Notes: generated by a model from the sequence alone, not told the origin. A DNA stretch of 64,000 nt from Dolomedes plantarius (GCA_907164885.2 OU015492.1:206150993-206214992); one strand, 5' to 3'; shown: positions 1-12,791, numbered from the stretch's first letter. Program-made: numbers and translations.

Positions 1-1012
1 CGCCCCCTGCCATCTGCATGGTGTAGTTAAAAACGTGATTCAGCAAACCACATTACCCTCTTACATTCATTTATTGTCCGATCCTCATGATTGAGAACTG
101 TAGACGCTTGATTTTGTTAGCTGCAGACGGTAAAGGCTTTCGAACAAAATTCTAATTGAAAAACTGATTTCAAGAAGGATTTAGGAAAATATCTTATAGA
201 ACAGTTTTAAAAGGATTTTCATATAATTTGAAACATATCATTTTGGATTACGTGATATTGTCTATAAACTTCAAAACAATCAAGTAATATTTATTTTTTA
301 TATATAAAGATTAAATTAGTTAACAATAATAACTGCTACTTTAAAAAGTTTGCAAACAAATTTAGATAACCAAATAACAAAAAGGAATTGCATGCGGCAA
401 ATAAGAATCTAAATATTGAAATGAAGAGAATGCTTTTCAGGCAACATTTTTATATTCGAGTTGAAAAACACTGTAAGTTAGAAATGAAAGCAAATACCTG
501 TTATATAACACAATTTAATATTTTAAAAGCTTCTTAAATTGATGAAATATTGTTCAATGCATCAGTGATAAGAATATAACCGTATAATCAAATATGCTAG
601 CTCCAAATTATGATAAGTTATGATATCTTTCAAATTCCTGTGCCAAACATCTGAAATGTGTAACGACCATTTTGTATCCCGAGTTTTCGTCCGTATAGAC
701 GAAAACATTTTTTTTATTCCCTGTCGTTAGCTTTAAATGTCCTCTTGGTGCTATTCTTAATGCTCTTTTCCTCTTTTGATTTTCATAAAAATGCAAGGAA
801 AAGAGAGAGCCTGTGCTTAGTTCCTTGTCGGGAAATGGTAAATGGTCGATATTACCTTCAATTCTCGAGGAACACGACGATAAAATGTTAAAGTTTCTCT
901 TCAGTATCATTCATTGGACTCAGAAATTATTCCGAAGAGCGAAATGAGAAAGTAAGCTCGAAAAGTTGTATGAAGGAAGGTGTAATCGTTATCACGTAAA
1001 AGGCTTATTTTC
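1..1012. other. Unassigned AT-rich sequence
   Basis: No gene or repeat family is recognised here. A 100-codon open frame lies on the minus strand at 608-910. It is mildly hydrophilic in the middle, has no motif I know, and shows no convincing splice sites or second copy in the window. It could be chance or part of an exon. Confidence 0.4.
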
Positions 1013-1503
1013 TTCAAACACGAGAAAATTCCGTAAATTGGTGCAATTTTTTTAAAAAATGCAGTTTCTTCGTTGTGCTAATTCAAACTTAAGTCATCTT
1101 ATGTAACTATAGGAATAGTGCAAGGCGAATACTTCTTTGTTGTTTTCAAACCGTCATTTTTCCTTTGAAACAAATGATAATTAAAAAAATTATTCCTTTA
1201 TTAAGAAATACAATATGAAATTTTAAGAAAAGACTAGTAATCAATTTCTTAATAAAAGAATAATTCAATTAAATCAAACACGAGAATATTCCGTAAATTG
1301 GTGCAGTTTAAAAGAAAATGAAACTTCTCCGTTGTTCTAATTCAACCTTAAGTCATCTTATGTAACTATAGGTATAGTTTAAGGCGAATACTTCTTTGTT
1401 GTTTTCAAACCATCATTTTTCCTTTGAAACAAATGATCATTAAAAAGATTATTCCTTTATTAAGAAATTGATTATTAGTCTTTTCTCAAAATTTAATATT
1501 GTT
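1013..1503. repeat. Diverged tandem duplication with embedded inverted repeat
   Basis: About 190 bp starting near 1014 (AACACGAGAAAATTCCGTAA) is repeated from about 1277 with scattered mismatches; both copies continue through ACTTCTTTGTTGTTTTCAAA. In addition, 1210-1264 is the reverse complement of about 1452-1503 (the segment containing AAAAGACTA and TTTCTTAATAAA). The locus is therefore a direct duplication whose second copy ends in an inverted arm. No coding potential is seen. The arrangement could come from a MITE end or from template switching. Confidence 0.75.
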
Positions 1504-2268
1504 TTTCTTTTTAAAACAACTCGACTGATACAAAAATCGATTCTCCTCATTTAGTTCAATTGAGCTGACAACTGCCGCCTTAAATGTTATCAGGATCATC
1601 TTTGACGAAATCATATTCTCCAATGTTTCTCAACGGTCTAAATTCCTTGATTTGCCTGTATGTCAATAAAACTATCATTCCTCTAAATTTTTTCCATTTT
1701 ATCAAATTTTGCTCTTCTTTTAACATAATGGTTTTCTTCCATATGTACTGACCACATGACGCATTGTTTACTATTCCATTATACTTATAAATGATCCTTT
1801 CAAATCGGAAGCTTTAAATACATTATTTACGGCAACTAAAAATAATTATTTTGAAAGCATTACCATGTTTTAAAGTCAAAATAATCTCTAACATACTTTT
1901 CTTTAAGGCTCAAATATTGACTTCTAAATATCTGTTTTCCGTAATGTAATTCTAATGATTTCAGTACTATATTTACTTCTAGTCCGTTCAAGGAATAGTT
2001 TAAAGCTTTAACTATTCATACTTAATAACATACGTTTGACTGTTTCATTCAAAGCACCAAAGTTCTTTCTGTAGTTTGAATAATTTTACCTTAACACAAA
2101 AATAATCCATTTTTGCTTATAGAGCACCGACCACACGGAATGTTTTTTCAGGCATGTTAGATTTGTTGCTCAAAAATCAAATTGAGCTGCATATCACGCA
2201 ATAAATGTATGATTTTAAAGTTGTGTATTATACATTTTATACTTAGATTCCGAAACTTACGATCTAAT
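1504..2268. other. Unassigned AT-rich sequence
   Basis: No gene, RNA or repeat is recognised in this stretch. Confidence 0.4.
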
Positions 2269-2379
2269 TTCTTCTTCTTCATCATCGTCTTCTTCTTCAT
2301 CATCGTTTTCTTCTTCTTCGTCTTCTGCTTCTTCATCATCATCGTTTTCTTCTTCTTCATCTTCTTCTTCTTCTTCTGG
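2269..2379. repeat. Imperfect (TTC)n/(ATC)n trinucleotide tract
   Basis: TTC triplets are interrupted by ATC, GTC and GTT. The opposite strand reads as long Lys/Met-rich frames and this strand as Phe/Ile-rich frames. Both are artefacts of the repeat and should not be annotated as proteins. Confidence 0.9.
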
Positions 2380-2954
2380 CCACTATTCGTAATCAATTAA
2401 TCAATCCACGGCCGTCACTTTTATAGTACCTAAGTTACTATTCATATATAGAAGATTGAAATATTTTGAGATATTCGATTTTCTAAATTTACAAAAATTT
2501 TCTTCGGACGAGTAGAATTTAGATTAACTATATTCCACCAGAACATTATGAGACAATTTTTTTCTAATCAAAATGACTTAAGATAAAATATTTTCACCCG
2601 CAGCAATCTTAAATTTAATGGCAAAAGTTTTTACCACTTTACATAATAAAAAACACTGTGAAATATCGGAGTGATAATAGTGGATACAACATGTCAGAAA
2701 ATGTAATTCCAGTGGGTTCTTTCAATGTTTATCAAATTTCTACTTTATATATTTTATTGGATCTTCAATCAATTTAATATAGGTGCTATCAATGAATTTT
2801 TATATTAATTACAAAACACTCTAAAAAAGTTTGAGTCAGTTAGAATACAGACTAATTAAAAAGTTAGTTAATTGTGGTCTTATTTCCTCATAACAAAGTA
2901 TTGATACTTATTAAATTGTATAATTAAATTTACATCAAAAACTGTATTTTGAAA
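2380..2954. other. Unassigned AT-rich sequence
   Basis: Nothing recognisable is seen in this interval. Confidence 0.4.
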
Positions 2955-3495
2955 TATTGTATGTTATAACTAGTTGGTACCGGTCAAAACACGACGGCTG
3001 GATAGTAAATAAATGTACTAACACACAAATTATACTCAACACATCATTGCCAAATGTAGAAAATCATAATATTAAGAATAGAGAAATACACTTTAATAAA
3101 TTTCTATTGAACCCAATAAAAAGAAATAGGGTTACTCAACATCATTAAATAAACAATTTCAGTCAGGTTTAATTCTGAATCTCACAAACATAGTTAGAAA
3201 TAAAAATGACAGAGAGAGAGCTACATAGATTCTTCGGAATAAACAAATTAACGTGTTTGTGCGGCCTCGTACTTATTATCTAAAGCCAGGTTTAGACATG
3301 TCACTGAGCATGCGCAGAAAGCAATTTTTAACTGTAAATTATAGCTAATTAATAGAAATTGCTGTTACAAAAACCAAATTTCACACATCTATAGAATGAA
3401 ATATTTTGTTTAGGACCAAAATTAGGTAATTTGATGCAGTAGTTTTCTCTCACTGACTGCTCAAAGAATTGGCTTAGCAATTTATATATGTGTTG
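2955..3495 (+). repeat. Dispersed repeat family A, copy 1
   Basis: This segment matches the reverse complement of about 10130-10750. Shared blocks include the region around GGTCAAAACACGACGG (2986), the block around CACTGAGCATGCGCAG (3302) and GCAGTAGTTTTCTCTCACTG (3437), in the same order. Copy 1 abuts the 3' end of the non-LTR element that starts near 3500. No protein is encoded; the 63-codon frame at 2957-3148 is not supported by the second copy. The family is unclassified. Confidence 0.75.
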
Positions 3496-3643
3496 TTACA
3501 TATGGATTTATTCCGGAAATTAATCCATACAGTTCAGGCAGCCCATAACATTACAAAGATTAGGAAACAAAACAAATTATCAATATAAACTAGAAACCAA
3601 CAATAAAAACTAGAAACTATAAAAATATGCACAGTCAAAAAGT

Positions 3644-3829
3644 TCAGTCGCAAGGAGAGTTCTTACTAGTCCTTGCATCCCAATACAATTTGCTGATGTC
3701 TCCATTTCTCTGGGAGATTCTGTCAAGTCCATGGCAAGTTAGGAGATGATCCGAATTCATAACGCCTGCCCTGCAGATCGGGCAAACGTTAGTTGGAAAT
3801 ATACCCATTTTGAACAGATGTTCTGCCAA
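3644..3829 (-). pseudogene. C-terminal zinc finger of the non-LTR element
   Basis: The frame contains CPICRAGVMNSDHLLTCH, a C-x2-C...H...C cluster typical of the C-terminus of RNase H-bearing non-LTR polyproteins. It follows RNase H in the correct order and ends close to the 3' UTR. A homologous finger (CPLCN...H...HFHRC) ends the unrelated fragment at 33185-33790. Confidence 0.75.
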
Positions 3830-4039
3830 GCATTCGTGTCACGTCTGTAGCCTGAAATTTGTTACTGTTTCTTTGCGGGGTTTGGGGCAATATGATTTCC
3901 AACAGTCCGGAATGTTCTCCCAGGTTTTACCTTTCAATATTTCCACCATATCGGAGTTGCTTACCTCTCTAATATTTTTAAAAACGTGCCTTTTGAGTGT
4001 ATCCGATGTAACAGGTATAATATCTTGCTGAATGCGGGT

Positions 4040-4469
4040 TCAGTTTTTTGCAAGCAAATCTACCCCTTTATTGCCTTCAATACCGACATGTGATGGAATC
4101 CATTGAAAGACAATAATTTTCTCCATGCCTCTAAGAATGTTCAGGGTTTGCTTGACTTCAGCTAAGACCATAGGCTCAGAGCCGTGATTTTCTGTAACGA
4201 CTTGCATTTTCAGATATAGAATCAACTAAAATAACCACTTTGGAGAACATATTCGTTTTGGTTTTTAAATTTTCGAGTGCTAAATGAATTTCAAAGATCT
4301 CGGCATCAAAATTGGACACATATCGGCCAACAGGAGCACTCTGGGAAAATAGTGTACTGTAGACACCAACTCCCGTTCTGTCTTGAATCCGAGACCCATC
4401 TGAATATACTCGGGTCCATTCATCTTCTGGATATTGTTCGTTGATCATACACAGCGATATTGCCTTCAA
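4040..4469 (-). pseudogene. RNase H domain, split by a frameshift
   Basis: The first part (4469-4176) has YSDGSR, the DxS motif holding the first catalytic aspartate, plus AEIFEIHLAL with the glutamate and VDS with the second aspartate. The second part (4225-4040) has WIPSHVGIEGNKGVDLLAK, the usual C-terminal block with the final acidic residue. The two frames overlap at about 4176-4225, indicating a single indel. This domain removes RNA from the hybrid during retrotransposition. The four acidic positions still look present, so decay here is only the frame break. Confidence 0.85.
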
Positions 4470-4501
4470 AACAGCCTCTGGGATGTCTTTTTTCTCGAAT
4501 C

Positions 4502-5116
4502 TTAGACTGTCAGTCTGTTTTCGATTTCCATATAATCAAAGGGGTTGATCAGCCTTTTCGCATTTTTCATTGGTATGTTAGCATTAAAAACTTCAAGTGT
4601 TTTGGGGCATACTTCTACTGGAGAAATTTGTGTTTTTAGAGAACTAGGTTGATGGTCTTGTAACCATTCCGTTCTGTGAGAGGCCAACATTTTGATGTAC
4701 ACTCCGACCTCTTGCCTCTTAATTTCCATACAAATGGAAGGATTAGAAGTATAAATTTGCATTGCAGCTATTGGAGTGGTCTTGACTGCTCCAATAATTA
4801 CCCTGAGAGCTTTATTCTGAGCCCTTTCCAATGCGTCGATTTTCCCTTTAGAAGCAGAAATCAGGGCCTCACTTCCGTATTTAATTATGGGTTTCACATA
4901 TATGTTGTAAGTCTTATTCAAGGTTTCTTGTGTGCCTCCCCATTTGGTACCAGCAAGTCTTTTCATCATAGTGATTCTGTCTTCAACCTTTTCCCTTGTG
5001 GCTTTCACGTGGTCATTGAAGCTTAATTTGTTGTCTAGCACCACACAGAGATATTTTGTACTATTACTTTTACATAGTGCTTCGTTTTCTATCATCATAT
5101 CGAAATCCATGTTCAC
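4502..5116 (-). pseudogene. RT thumb/connection region of the non-LTR element
   Basis: A 204-codon frame carries the region that follows the palm in I-group polyproteins. A KYLCVVLDNKLSFNDHV block (equivalent to the usual KYLGV-LD) is followed by WGG, YVKPIIKYGSEAL and ALERAQNKALRVIIGA. It is hydrophilic and ordered like an intact pol polyprotein, but separated from RT (above 5277) and from RNase H (below 4469) by frame breaks. A short duplication of ACTGATACACTGGTTT at 5127-5160 lies just upstream and may itself have caused one of the breaks. Confidence 0.8.
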
Positions 5117-5276
5117 TTTTACACTGATACACTGGTTTACAACTGATACACTGGTTTGTTTTTATTGATTAGCATGTTATTATCTTTGGACCAATCTTGG
5201 AGTATTTCCAGTGCTTTATTGTATCTTCTAGTCTCTGCTTTTGGTCCTGATATTTTCTAGAGTTTTTCGCTTTGGT

Positions 5277-5968
5277 TCATATCACCAAATCCTCTGCGAA
5301 CATGGAGACGTTGATGTCTTGAATCTCTTTTGACTTTGATACAAGATCATTAGTGTACACGTTAAAAAGAGAGAAATTACTAGCCGCCCCTTGCGGTAAA
5401 CCAACTTTAGTTTGGTGGTAACGAGATTCCACCTCATTCCACCTTGTTTTCACACATCGGTGGGTTAAGAATCTTTTTATCCAACTCAACATGTTCCCAC
5501 CAATTCTATATGTTTTCAATTTGTAAAGAAGCTTTCCTCTCAATATCGTATCGTAAGCTCCTTGAAAGTCCACGGAGACAGCCAAAGAACTTTGTTTCAG
5601 GTTAAAACCTGATTTGATCTTATGGATTATCTTCATTATTGAATTGGTAGTGGACATTGGTAGTTACTTCGAAAACCCGCCTGTTCTTCGCTGATTAACT
5701 CTTTTGGCTCTAAGTAATATTTGAGTCTGGAGGACAACATTTTTTCAAATGTCTTGGCAAGAATGGATGTCAATGAAATAGGTCTATAGGACGTTTTGTC
5801 CTCCCGTGGTTTCCCTGGTTTTATTATAGGGATAACACTAGCTTTCACCCAATTGGTTGGGAGACTAATATTTCTACTCCAAAACGTGGTATAAATTGAT
5901 AGGAGATGAGTTTGGGCATTCTTTCCTAGATGTTTAACAAACTCGGGGAAAACATTGTCAGGTACAAC
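5277..5968 (-). pseudogene. Reverse transcriptase domain, broken
   Basis: Two overlapping frames carry RT motifs. Upstream (minus) at 5968-5636 are a KPGKP-type motif, YRPISLTS and EEQAGFR. After a frameshift near 5640-5657, 5657-5277 carries VDFQGAYD (first catalytic aspartate region), GLPQGA and the FAEDLV motif. The last corresponds to F/YADD of active enzymes, so the first aspartate of the catalytic pair is glutamate here, a change expected to kill polymerisation. The frame is open upstream of 5848, so the element was simply truncated there. It is bounded downstream by another break before the connection region at 5116. Confidence 0.85.
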
Positions 5969-5970
5969 TT

Positions 5971-8316
5971 AAATATATAGATAGTGTAAGAGAGAAAAAT
6001 TAAAAGACAATATATTTCTGAGAGATCCTTATTGGAAATAAATTAACTATTTTTAAAAGTTTACCATTAGTTTACTTTATCATAAATTTACATTTCATAA
6101 AAGTTTTGACAATTTTGAGAAAGCCGGTGGCAAACAGCTTGTTAGGAGCATAATAATTATCTAGATAAAATAACTTTCAGTGCTAAGTTAACACATTTAT
6201 CCTTTCAATATACGTTTGTATCCTATAGAGAAAAAAAACACAAAAGTCTAATATTTGTGTAATTCTATATATACAATAATACACAAATAAATATTTTCCA
6301 CTTTCGTGTTTCTTACCCTTTAATTATACTTAACACATAGCTATCAAAAGATTACACTCAGAGGATCCTGTTACTATGTCAGTATACGTATATAAATTTA
6401 TGAAGAAGTTGAAATTCCTTTTGTGTCTCAAATAGCACCTTTCACAAGGAAAACAAACGACATCTAAAAGCGCAGAGAAAAATATATACATTGACAGTAT
6501 TAATTATATTACTCCAATGTGGACAGTTATTGCAGAAATAAAATTATTTATACAGCAATTCTGTTTTAAACTCCCTTCAGTGTGACTGCTAAGTATTTTT
6601 TTTCGGCTTTTAATGACCAGCCACTTTTCTAAAATAGCGCGCAACTAATTAAAGAGGGAAATCAGATCGAATTTATGAACTGTTAATGAAACCTGAATCA
6701 TCGGTTGAAAAAAAAGGCGCTCATTTATTTAAGTGCCTCATTAAAACAGCGTCCTCTTGCGCTTTTTTACAGTTCCTCTAAAGTTAAACATTAAATCTGT
6801 CTTTCATATGAAGCAATTCTTACAATTATTCGGATTTGAATTAATGAGATGGCTGATCTTATATTATTGGGATATTAAATGAAATTTTATTAAAGGTAAC
6901 TTATTTCTTGAGATTAAAAGAACGGTGCTTTTACCGCAGTAATCGTATATCAAATATTTTTTTCTTAATTAAGAATATGTTTTGTTTATGTTTATGTTTG
7001 AATCGGGATTTTGCTAAACGAGGGTATAGAACACATGGAATATTCCTTCAAATGGCCTGAATTGGGTAAGATCATATTTAAAATCTATCATTTATTACTT
7101 ACTACTTCATATCAGCTAGTAGGAATATCAACGAATTCTAACAATTAGAAAATTCTAAAAGAAATCTTAAAGCATTAATATCGACTTTGGTAATGCATCC
7201 CAAATTACGACGTCCCGATTCTCTAGTAAAATGTAAGGCCCAGAACTTTCTTCAAAAAATAATTACCAATAATGTTTAGTTTTTTACTTTGCTAGTGTAC
7301 AAACTGAATGAAGCAAATGGGCCTTCTGTTTAATTTTCTAACAGAGAAAATAATCTAATTATCTATCCATCAATTTATTATGAGTTCATTTAATTTCAAA
7401 TGCTCCGTTTATCTCATATCATGAAAAAATTAACTGTATCTGGGACTATAAGCATTTAGATACTATTACTAATTAAAACATAAACTCTTTTGAATGCGGA
7501 AGTAAATTTAAGAGTATGGTTGCTTTTTACATTCTTTAATTATACTTGTGAACAGAAACCACGTGTTAAGAAGTAGTGTTGATAGAAACATTTTTTTCAT
7601 TTCTATTTCATAGATCAAAATAAAGTATAAGATAATCTATATCATGCGTCTTTTGTGCTTGTTCAGTTATAGAATGATTACCGTGTATCAGATATAGCTC
7701 ATAACTGAGGAACGATGAATCGACACCTTATTTCAAATTTGAGGAATCAGTACTTTTAATCGAATTCTTTTGTTTTCTCTCACAGGACCTCTAAATGTGA
7801 TCCATATTGTGTCGTCATGCTTTGAAAGGTGATCAGACTGATGTATTTTTTTTTCTTACATAATTTCTTTAATATTTCAGCGAAAGACCAATTTTCGATG
7901 CATCACAGACAGGGCCTTTGTATTACAATTTACCGTCCATATTTGCCTTAATATTTAAAGCAAAACTTGCTTAAATGTTCCGAATTATGGCGAACCTTTC
8001 ATTTTTTTTCGGTGCCTGTTGTACCATCGAAAATTCACTGTCCGAATTATTACCAGATTCGAGAGAAAAAAAATCCTTTGTCCTCTATTTCCTTCCTAGG
8101 CGTATGAGCCTTTTTTTACGTACTACATAGTTTCTGTTTAAGCACCTAGAAGTATCATAACTCTTGCAAATGTTTCGAATAAAGCGTAGTTATGCAACTA
8201 AACTTTTTTATAATTTGGTGAAAGGCCGTCTGCTAATGTATTATGGTGGGGTTGGATCATCGTTTCAAATAGCAGTACATAGGTGTAACAATGATGAAAA
8301 ATAATTCTTTTGAAAA
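5971..8316. other. Unassigned AT-rich sequence
   Basis: About 2.3 kb holds no supported gene, RNA, array or repeat. There is no long open frame and no repeat edge that I can match elsewhere in the window. Confidence 0.4.
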
Positions 8317-9047
<731 letters not shown>

Positions 9048-9621
9048 TACTCGTATATAGAAGGTTAAAAAAACTCATCGTGAAATATTTTAGCGGGAGC
9101 TACAAAAACTAAAACAGGCTAGGCATTTCTTATAATACAAAGTATATTAATATTTTATACATTCCTAACATTATATTTCTAAGAAATACCCTCCATATGA
9201 TACAGCACACCGGCCATTAGATGATTGTTGAGGCAATCCCTCTCTAGAGCCAAATCGTTAAAGTGAGAAAACCTGTCCGGTGCTGTTGCTTTTGAAATAT
9301 TCACTAGCAGTGACCATTCAACATTTCTTAGGCTTTAATATTTAGATATGAACTATTGTTCTAAAAATCCTTAAATTAACTACACATTTTACATTCATCT
9401 TTTTTTTTATCTAGCTTTGCTGTTGTCTTGTACAAATAATAAATGCGCTCGTTTGAAATTAATATTTTATAAAAACTTAATTTAATACTAAAATATTTTT
9501 TTTTAATTCTTGGACAAATTCAGTTAACATACGTTAGGTTTCATGTGCTAAAGTTAATTCTATGATTTTCGGGAAACAACAGCTTTTCCTCGTAGTATGA
9601 TTTTGTAAGTTTAAATGTATA
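9048..9621. other. Unassigned AT-rich sequence
   Basis: Nothing is recognised between the Helitron and the fold-back element. Confidence 0.4.
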
Positions 9622-11002
9622 CAGGGTTACATTCAAACATTTATCCGTTACACCCCCTTAACTTCTAAACGGTGACAGCTTAGGCCATAAAGTTGGTGTC
9701 TAGGTATAGTAAAAAGGCTATGGGCTACTCGATGAGACAACTTACAACGCCGTCTATCGGAAAATTGTGGAATTAGCATTTTTATCTCAAAAACGGTACG
9801 AGATACGGGAAAAGGGTCAATTACAAAGTTGTTCAACATCATTGATATAGTAAGAAAAGACACATTGCGCACATGAATACTCAAAACTGAATGTAAAAAA
9901 TGAACATTTGTTTGGTCGTGATTTTCAACACTATGGCGTCGTGAAAAGTCAGGTGGCAGCGAGAAATCCTGTACAGAGTGCAAATGTGTATAGTGGCTAA
10001 TGGAGAGAATTTTCAGTAACATAAATAAATGATCCTGAAGATAGGGAAGTGTCTCAGTTTCTTTCCTCCACTCTTTATGACATGACAGTTTTCAAAATCG
10101 TGACCAAAAAAATGTTCATTTTCTACATCTACATATTTAAGTTGCTAAGCTGACTTTTTGGGCTGTCCGTGAGAGAAAACTACTGCATCAATTTACTTCA
10201 TTTTGATCTTAAACGAAAGATTGTAATCTGTAGATTTGTCTAATTTGGTTTTTGTAACCGCAATTTCTATTAATTAGAGATAATTTACAATTGAAAATTG
10301 ATTTCTACGCATGCTCAGTGACATGTTTAAATCTGGCTTTAGGAACTCACTGTTTCTGCGCATGCTCAGTCACATGTTTTAACGATAAACACGTTTATTC
10401 CCATTCGTCTCACTAGATCGCTCTCTACCATTTTTATTTTTATGATAATTATGTTTGCAAAATATGAGATAGATTAAAACCTGATGGAAATTGTTTATTT
10501 TGTGCTGTTTAATGAGCGATAATTTACAATTATAAAAATTGCTTTCTGAGCATGGTCAGTGATATTTTTAAATCTGGCTTTAGATACTCACTAAGCACGA
10601 GACCACTTAAACACATTAATTTGCTTCTGAGCAATATTATGATTTTCAACATTTGGCAAGGTAGTGTTGAGTATAATTTGTGTATTAGTGCATTTACTTA
10701 CTATCTTGCCGTCATGTTTTGACGTGTATAAACTAGTTATATTTTAAGTATTAATGCACACAAGGTGTCTTTTCTTACTAAATCGATGACGGTGAACAAC
10801 TTTTTAATTGACTTTTTTCCCATATCTTGTACCGTTTTTGAGATAAAAACGCTAATTCCAAATTTTTCCGATAGATGGTGTTGTAAGTCGTCTCCTCGAG
10901 TAGCGCATAGCCTTTTTACTATACCTAGACACCAACTTTATGGCTTACGCTGTCACCGTTTAGAAGTTAAGGGGAGCGAAACGGATATAGGTGGGAACCG
11001 TG
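9622..11002 (+). mobile_element. Fold-back TA-flanked element (mariner-like MITE), copy 1, interrupted
   Basis: Flanking TA dinucleotides and ends CAGGGTT.../...AACCGTG suggest a Tc1/mariner-type insertion. The two arms (about 9622-9890 and 10755-11002) are long inverted repeats; both contain CTTAACTTCTAAACGG, the block near GTACGAGATACGGGAAAA, and CTATCGG near the inner part. The central unique part holds TCCTGAAGATAGGGAAGTGT (10032). A second copy at 52935-53716 has the same arms with the central part inverted. Copy 1 is enlarged by an insertion of repeat family A at about 10124-10745. No transposase is encoded. Confidence 0.8.
10124..10745 (-). repeat. Dispersed repeat family A, copy 2, nested
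   Basis: This is the reverse complement of the 2955-3495 family. Copy 52935-53716 of the host element lacks it, which shows it is an insertion. A partial internal duplication is present: the block around ATAATTTACAATT...TGAGCATG/GCATGCTCAGTGA occurs near 10280-10360 and again near 10515-10600. A possible target duplication is TTTAAG (flanks near 10130 and 10745), but it is short and uncertain. Confidence 0.7.
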
Positions 11003-11004
11003 TA

Positions 11005-11567
11005 TAATATTATTACATCATTGACATTCCAAAAGACATAATACACATACTTATTAATCATTTATATAAAATTTACAAATAATGTTTTGAAACACAAATA
11101 CTACGCAAATATTTTTCGCTTTAACGCTCTGTACATTAATACTTTTCATTTTTACAAAAATATCTTTAGGTTTCATTTTATTTTCAATTTTCCTCTGTCA
11201 TTTCAGATTATGTTTATTGAACATAAGAAAAGGTTTTCCATATATAACATAAGTTTTCAAAAACAAAGAAGCTACTGGTTGGTGTAAGATAATAAGAAGC
11301 GCATTCATTTTCTGAACGTCACTCATTCCAATTTATCTTCCGCGTCTTATATACTTAATAAATTGCTTCATTAGATGCCACTTATCTACAGGTTTGCTCT
11401 GCTTTATTATAGCAAATAATTCTAACGACAACAACCAATGACATTCGGTTGTTCATTGTCAATAAATCTATGGCGCCCGATATAAAGGGCTTGAGTCAAA
11501 AAAAGTGATTTTTAGATATTTGTTAGTATTGATAAAAAAAATCTTTTGACTTGTATATAAGCCTTAA
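11005..11567. other. Unassigned AT-rich sequence
   Basis: Nothing is recognised in this interval. Confidence 0.4.
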
Positions 11568-11779
11568 GGCCGTCTGCACACGGAACAAAACAAAAGAAAC
11601 TGATAACTGACTCCAGTCACAAACCAGTCCGTGATGAGTCGTAACCTATGTAATTGAAGGGAGCCACGCACACGGCGCAACTGGTTACAAACCCGTCCGA
11701 GGTTACGACTCATCACGGCCCGGTTTGTGACTGGAGTCAGTTATCAGTTTCTTTTGAGTTGCTCCGTGTGCAGACGGCC
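11568..11779. mobile_element. Palindromic MITE (GGCCGTCTGCACACGG ends)
   Basis: Two arms of roughly 80-100 bp are near-perfect reverse complements, starting GGCCGTCTGCACACGGA and ending TCCGTGTGCAGACGGCC. They meet around 11650-11690 with ACGACTCATCACGG in both arms. Flanks are TTAA on the left and TTAG on the right, so the target site is TTA or TTAA with one change; the superfamily stays open. The 72-codon frame across it is an artefact of the palindrome. Confidence 0.8.
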
Positions 11780-12617
11780 TTAGTCTACCAATTTTGTTTA
11801 GAAAAGTTCATTTCTTTGTACAAAAGACTGAATTCGAAATCATTGTTCTGCGATTGGTATAAAAGCCAGTAACTTGGTATATTTAAATCACTGTTTCTGA
11901 CTTAAGACCTTTATACCGTGCACCATTGAAATTATTTGACGCTGATATCAAACGCGTTTTTGTGGCTACTTCTTGATAAAATTGCTTGGTGGTCTTTGGG
12001 TATAAAATATTTCCCAATGCTGTGTCAAAATAGTTTTGCGTGAAAGACGTTGAGGTTAACTGTCATACATCAGTCCTTCTACACCCCTCCCGTCCCAACA
12101 GTAGTAGTATGTTCACAATCGTATGAGACCTTCTTTTTTCCAAAAACGCATTTGTATACATTTAGCCACTTTCTAGACTTGCAGACTTTCTAGACTCTGG
12201 ATGAAGTTCCATGTGACAAATTCTGTAGGACAATTCTATCATCATGAGGAGAGAAGGTTTTTCAAATCAAATGAGACTTTTATATAGGAAACATGCAGTA
12301 TAATTTACATCAGGAATATTTAAAACAGTCTGAAATATTTATACTCGTTGTTTGAAATTCGATTATTTTCGAAATTTTTGTGCTATTTTTTTTTCAGTCG
12401 TCCACACAACACGTTTCTTTTATCAGTATCAAAATTTCATTTATCAGTACTTAATAGTAACAAAACAGCAATCACTTCCTGTACTTTCACTGTTGTACGG
12501 TGACAATACGATCAATACGTGACAACACGAATTGAACGTATACGGTGACAATACATTCAATACGGTGGCAATACGTTCTAGCATAACTCCGTTTTCCTGA
12601 GGATGAGAAAAAAATTA
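11780..12617. other. Unassigned, with short degenerate ACGGTGACAATAC repeats
   Basis: Between about 12490 and 12575 the motif ACGGTGACAATACG recurs about four times with changes (TACGGTGACAATACGATC, ATACGTGACAACACG, TACGGTGACAATACATTC, TACGGTGGCAATACGTTC). Otherwise nothing is recognised. Confidence 0.5.
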
Positions 12618-12669
12618 CCTTACGGGATTAAATGAACACTTAATCCCGTGTTCATTTAATCCCGTAAGG
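12618..12669. repeat. Perfect inverted repeat, 22-bp arms, 8-nt loop
   Basis: Arms 12618-12639 and 12648-12669 are exact reverse complements (arm starts CCTTACGGGATTAAATG). The loop TTAATCCC itself repeats part of the arm. It is a strong potential cruciform or RNA hairpin with no known family. Confidence 0.9.
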
Positions 12670-12791
12670 ATTAAATATAATGGTCTAGTTTAAATTTTCA
12701 ATAAGAATTTTTAATATACATTACAAAACTTGAACTTATTGAAAATCGTTTAATATTCACCAATCAAGTCTCAACTGCATTCGCATATTAA

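Larger units (their letters stand above)
3500..5970 (-). mobile_element. 5'-truncated non-LTR retrotransposon (I-group-like, RT + RNase H)
   Basis: Read on the minus strand, the segment encodes in order a reverse transcriptase missing its N-terminus, a connection region, RNase H and a C-terminal zinc finger, followed by a short 3' UTR ending near 3500. Endonuclease and ORF1 are absent, as expected from incomplete target-primed reverse transcription (known for the class). The open frame begins abruptly near 5968 without a methionine. RNase H after RT points to the I group (I, Nimb or relatives) and away from Jockey; that placement is inference. Several frameshifts and stops divide the reading frame. 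Confidence 0.85.

Noticed and set aside
608..910. 100-codon minus frame as a gene
   Set aside because: It has no motif, splice context or homologous copy. It is within chance for a 64-kb window.
2157..2400. Lys/Met-rich and Phe/Ile-rich frames
   Set aside because: They are products of the imperfect TTC/ATC tract and not proteins.
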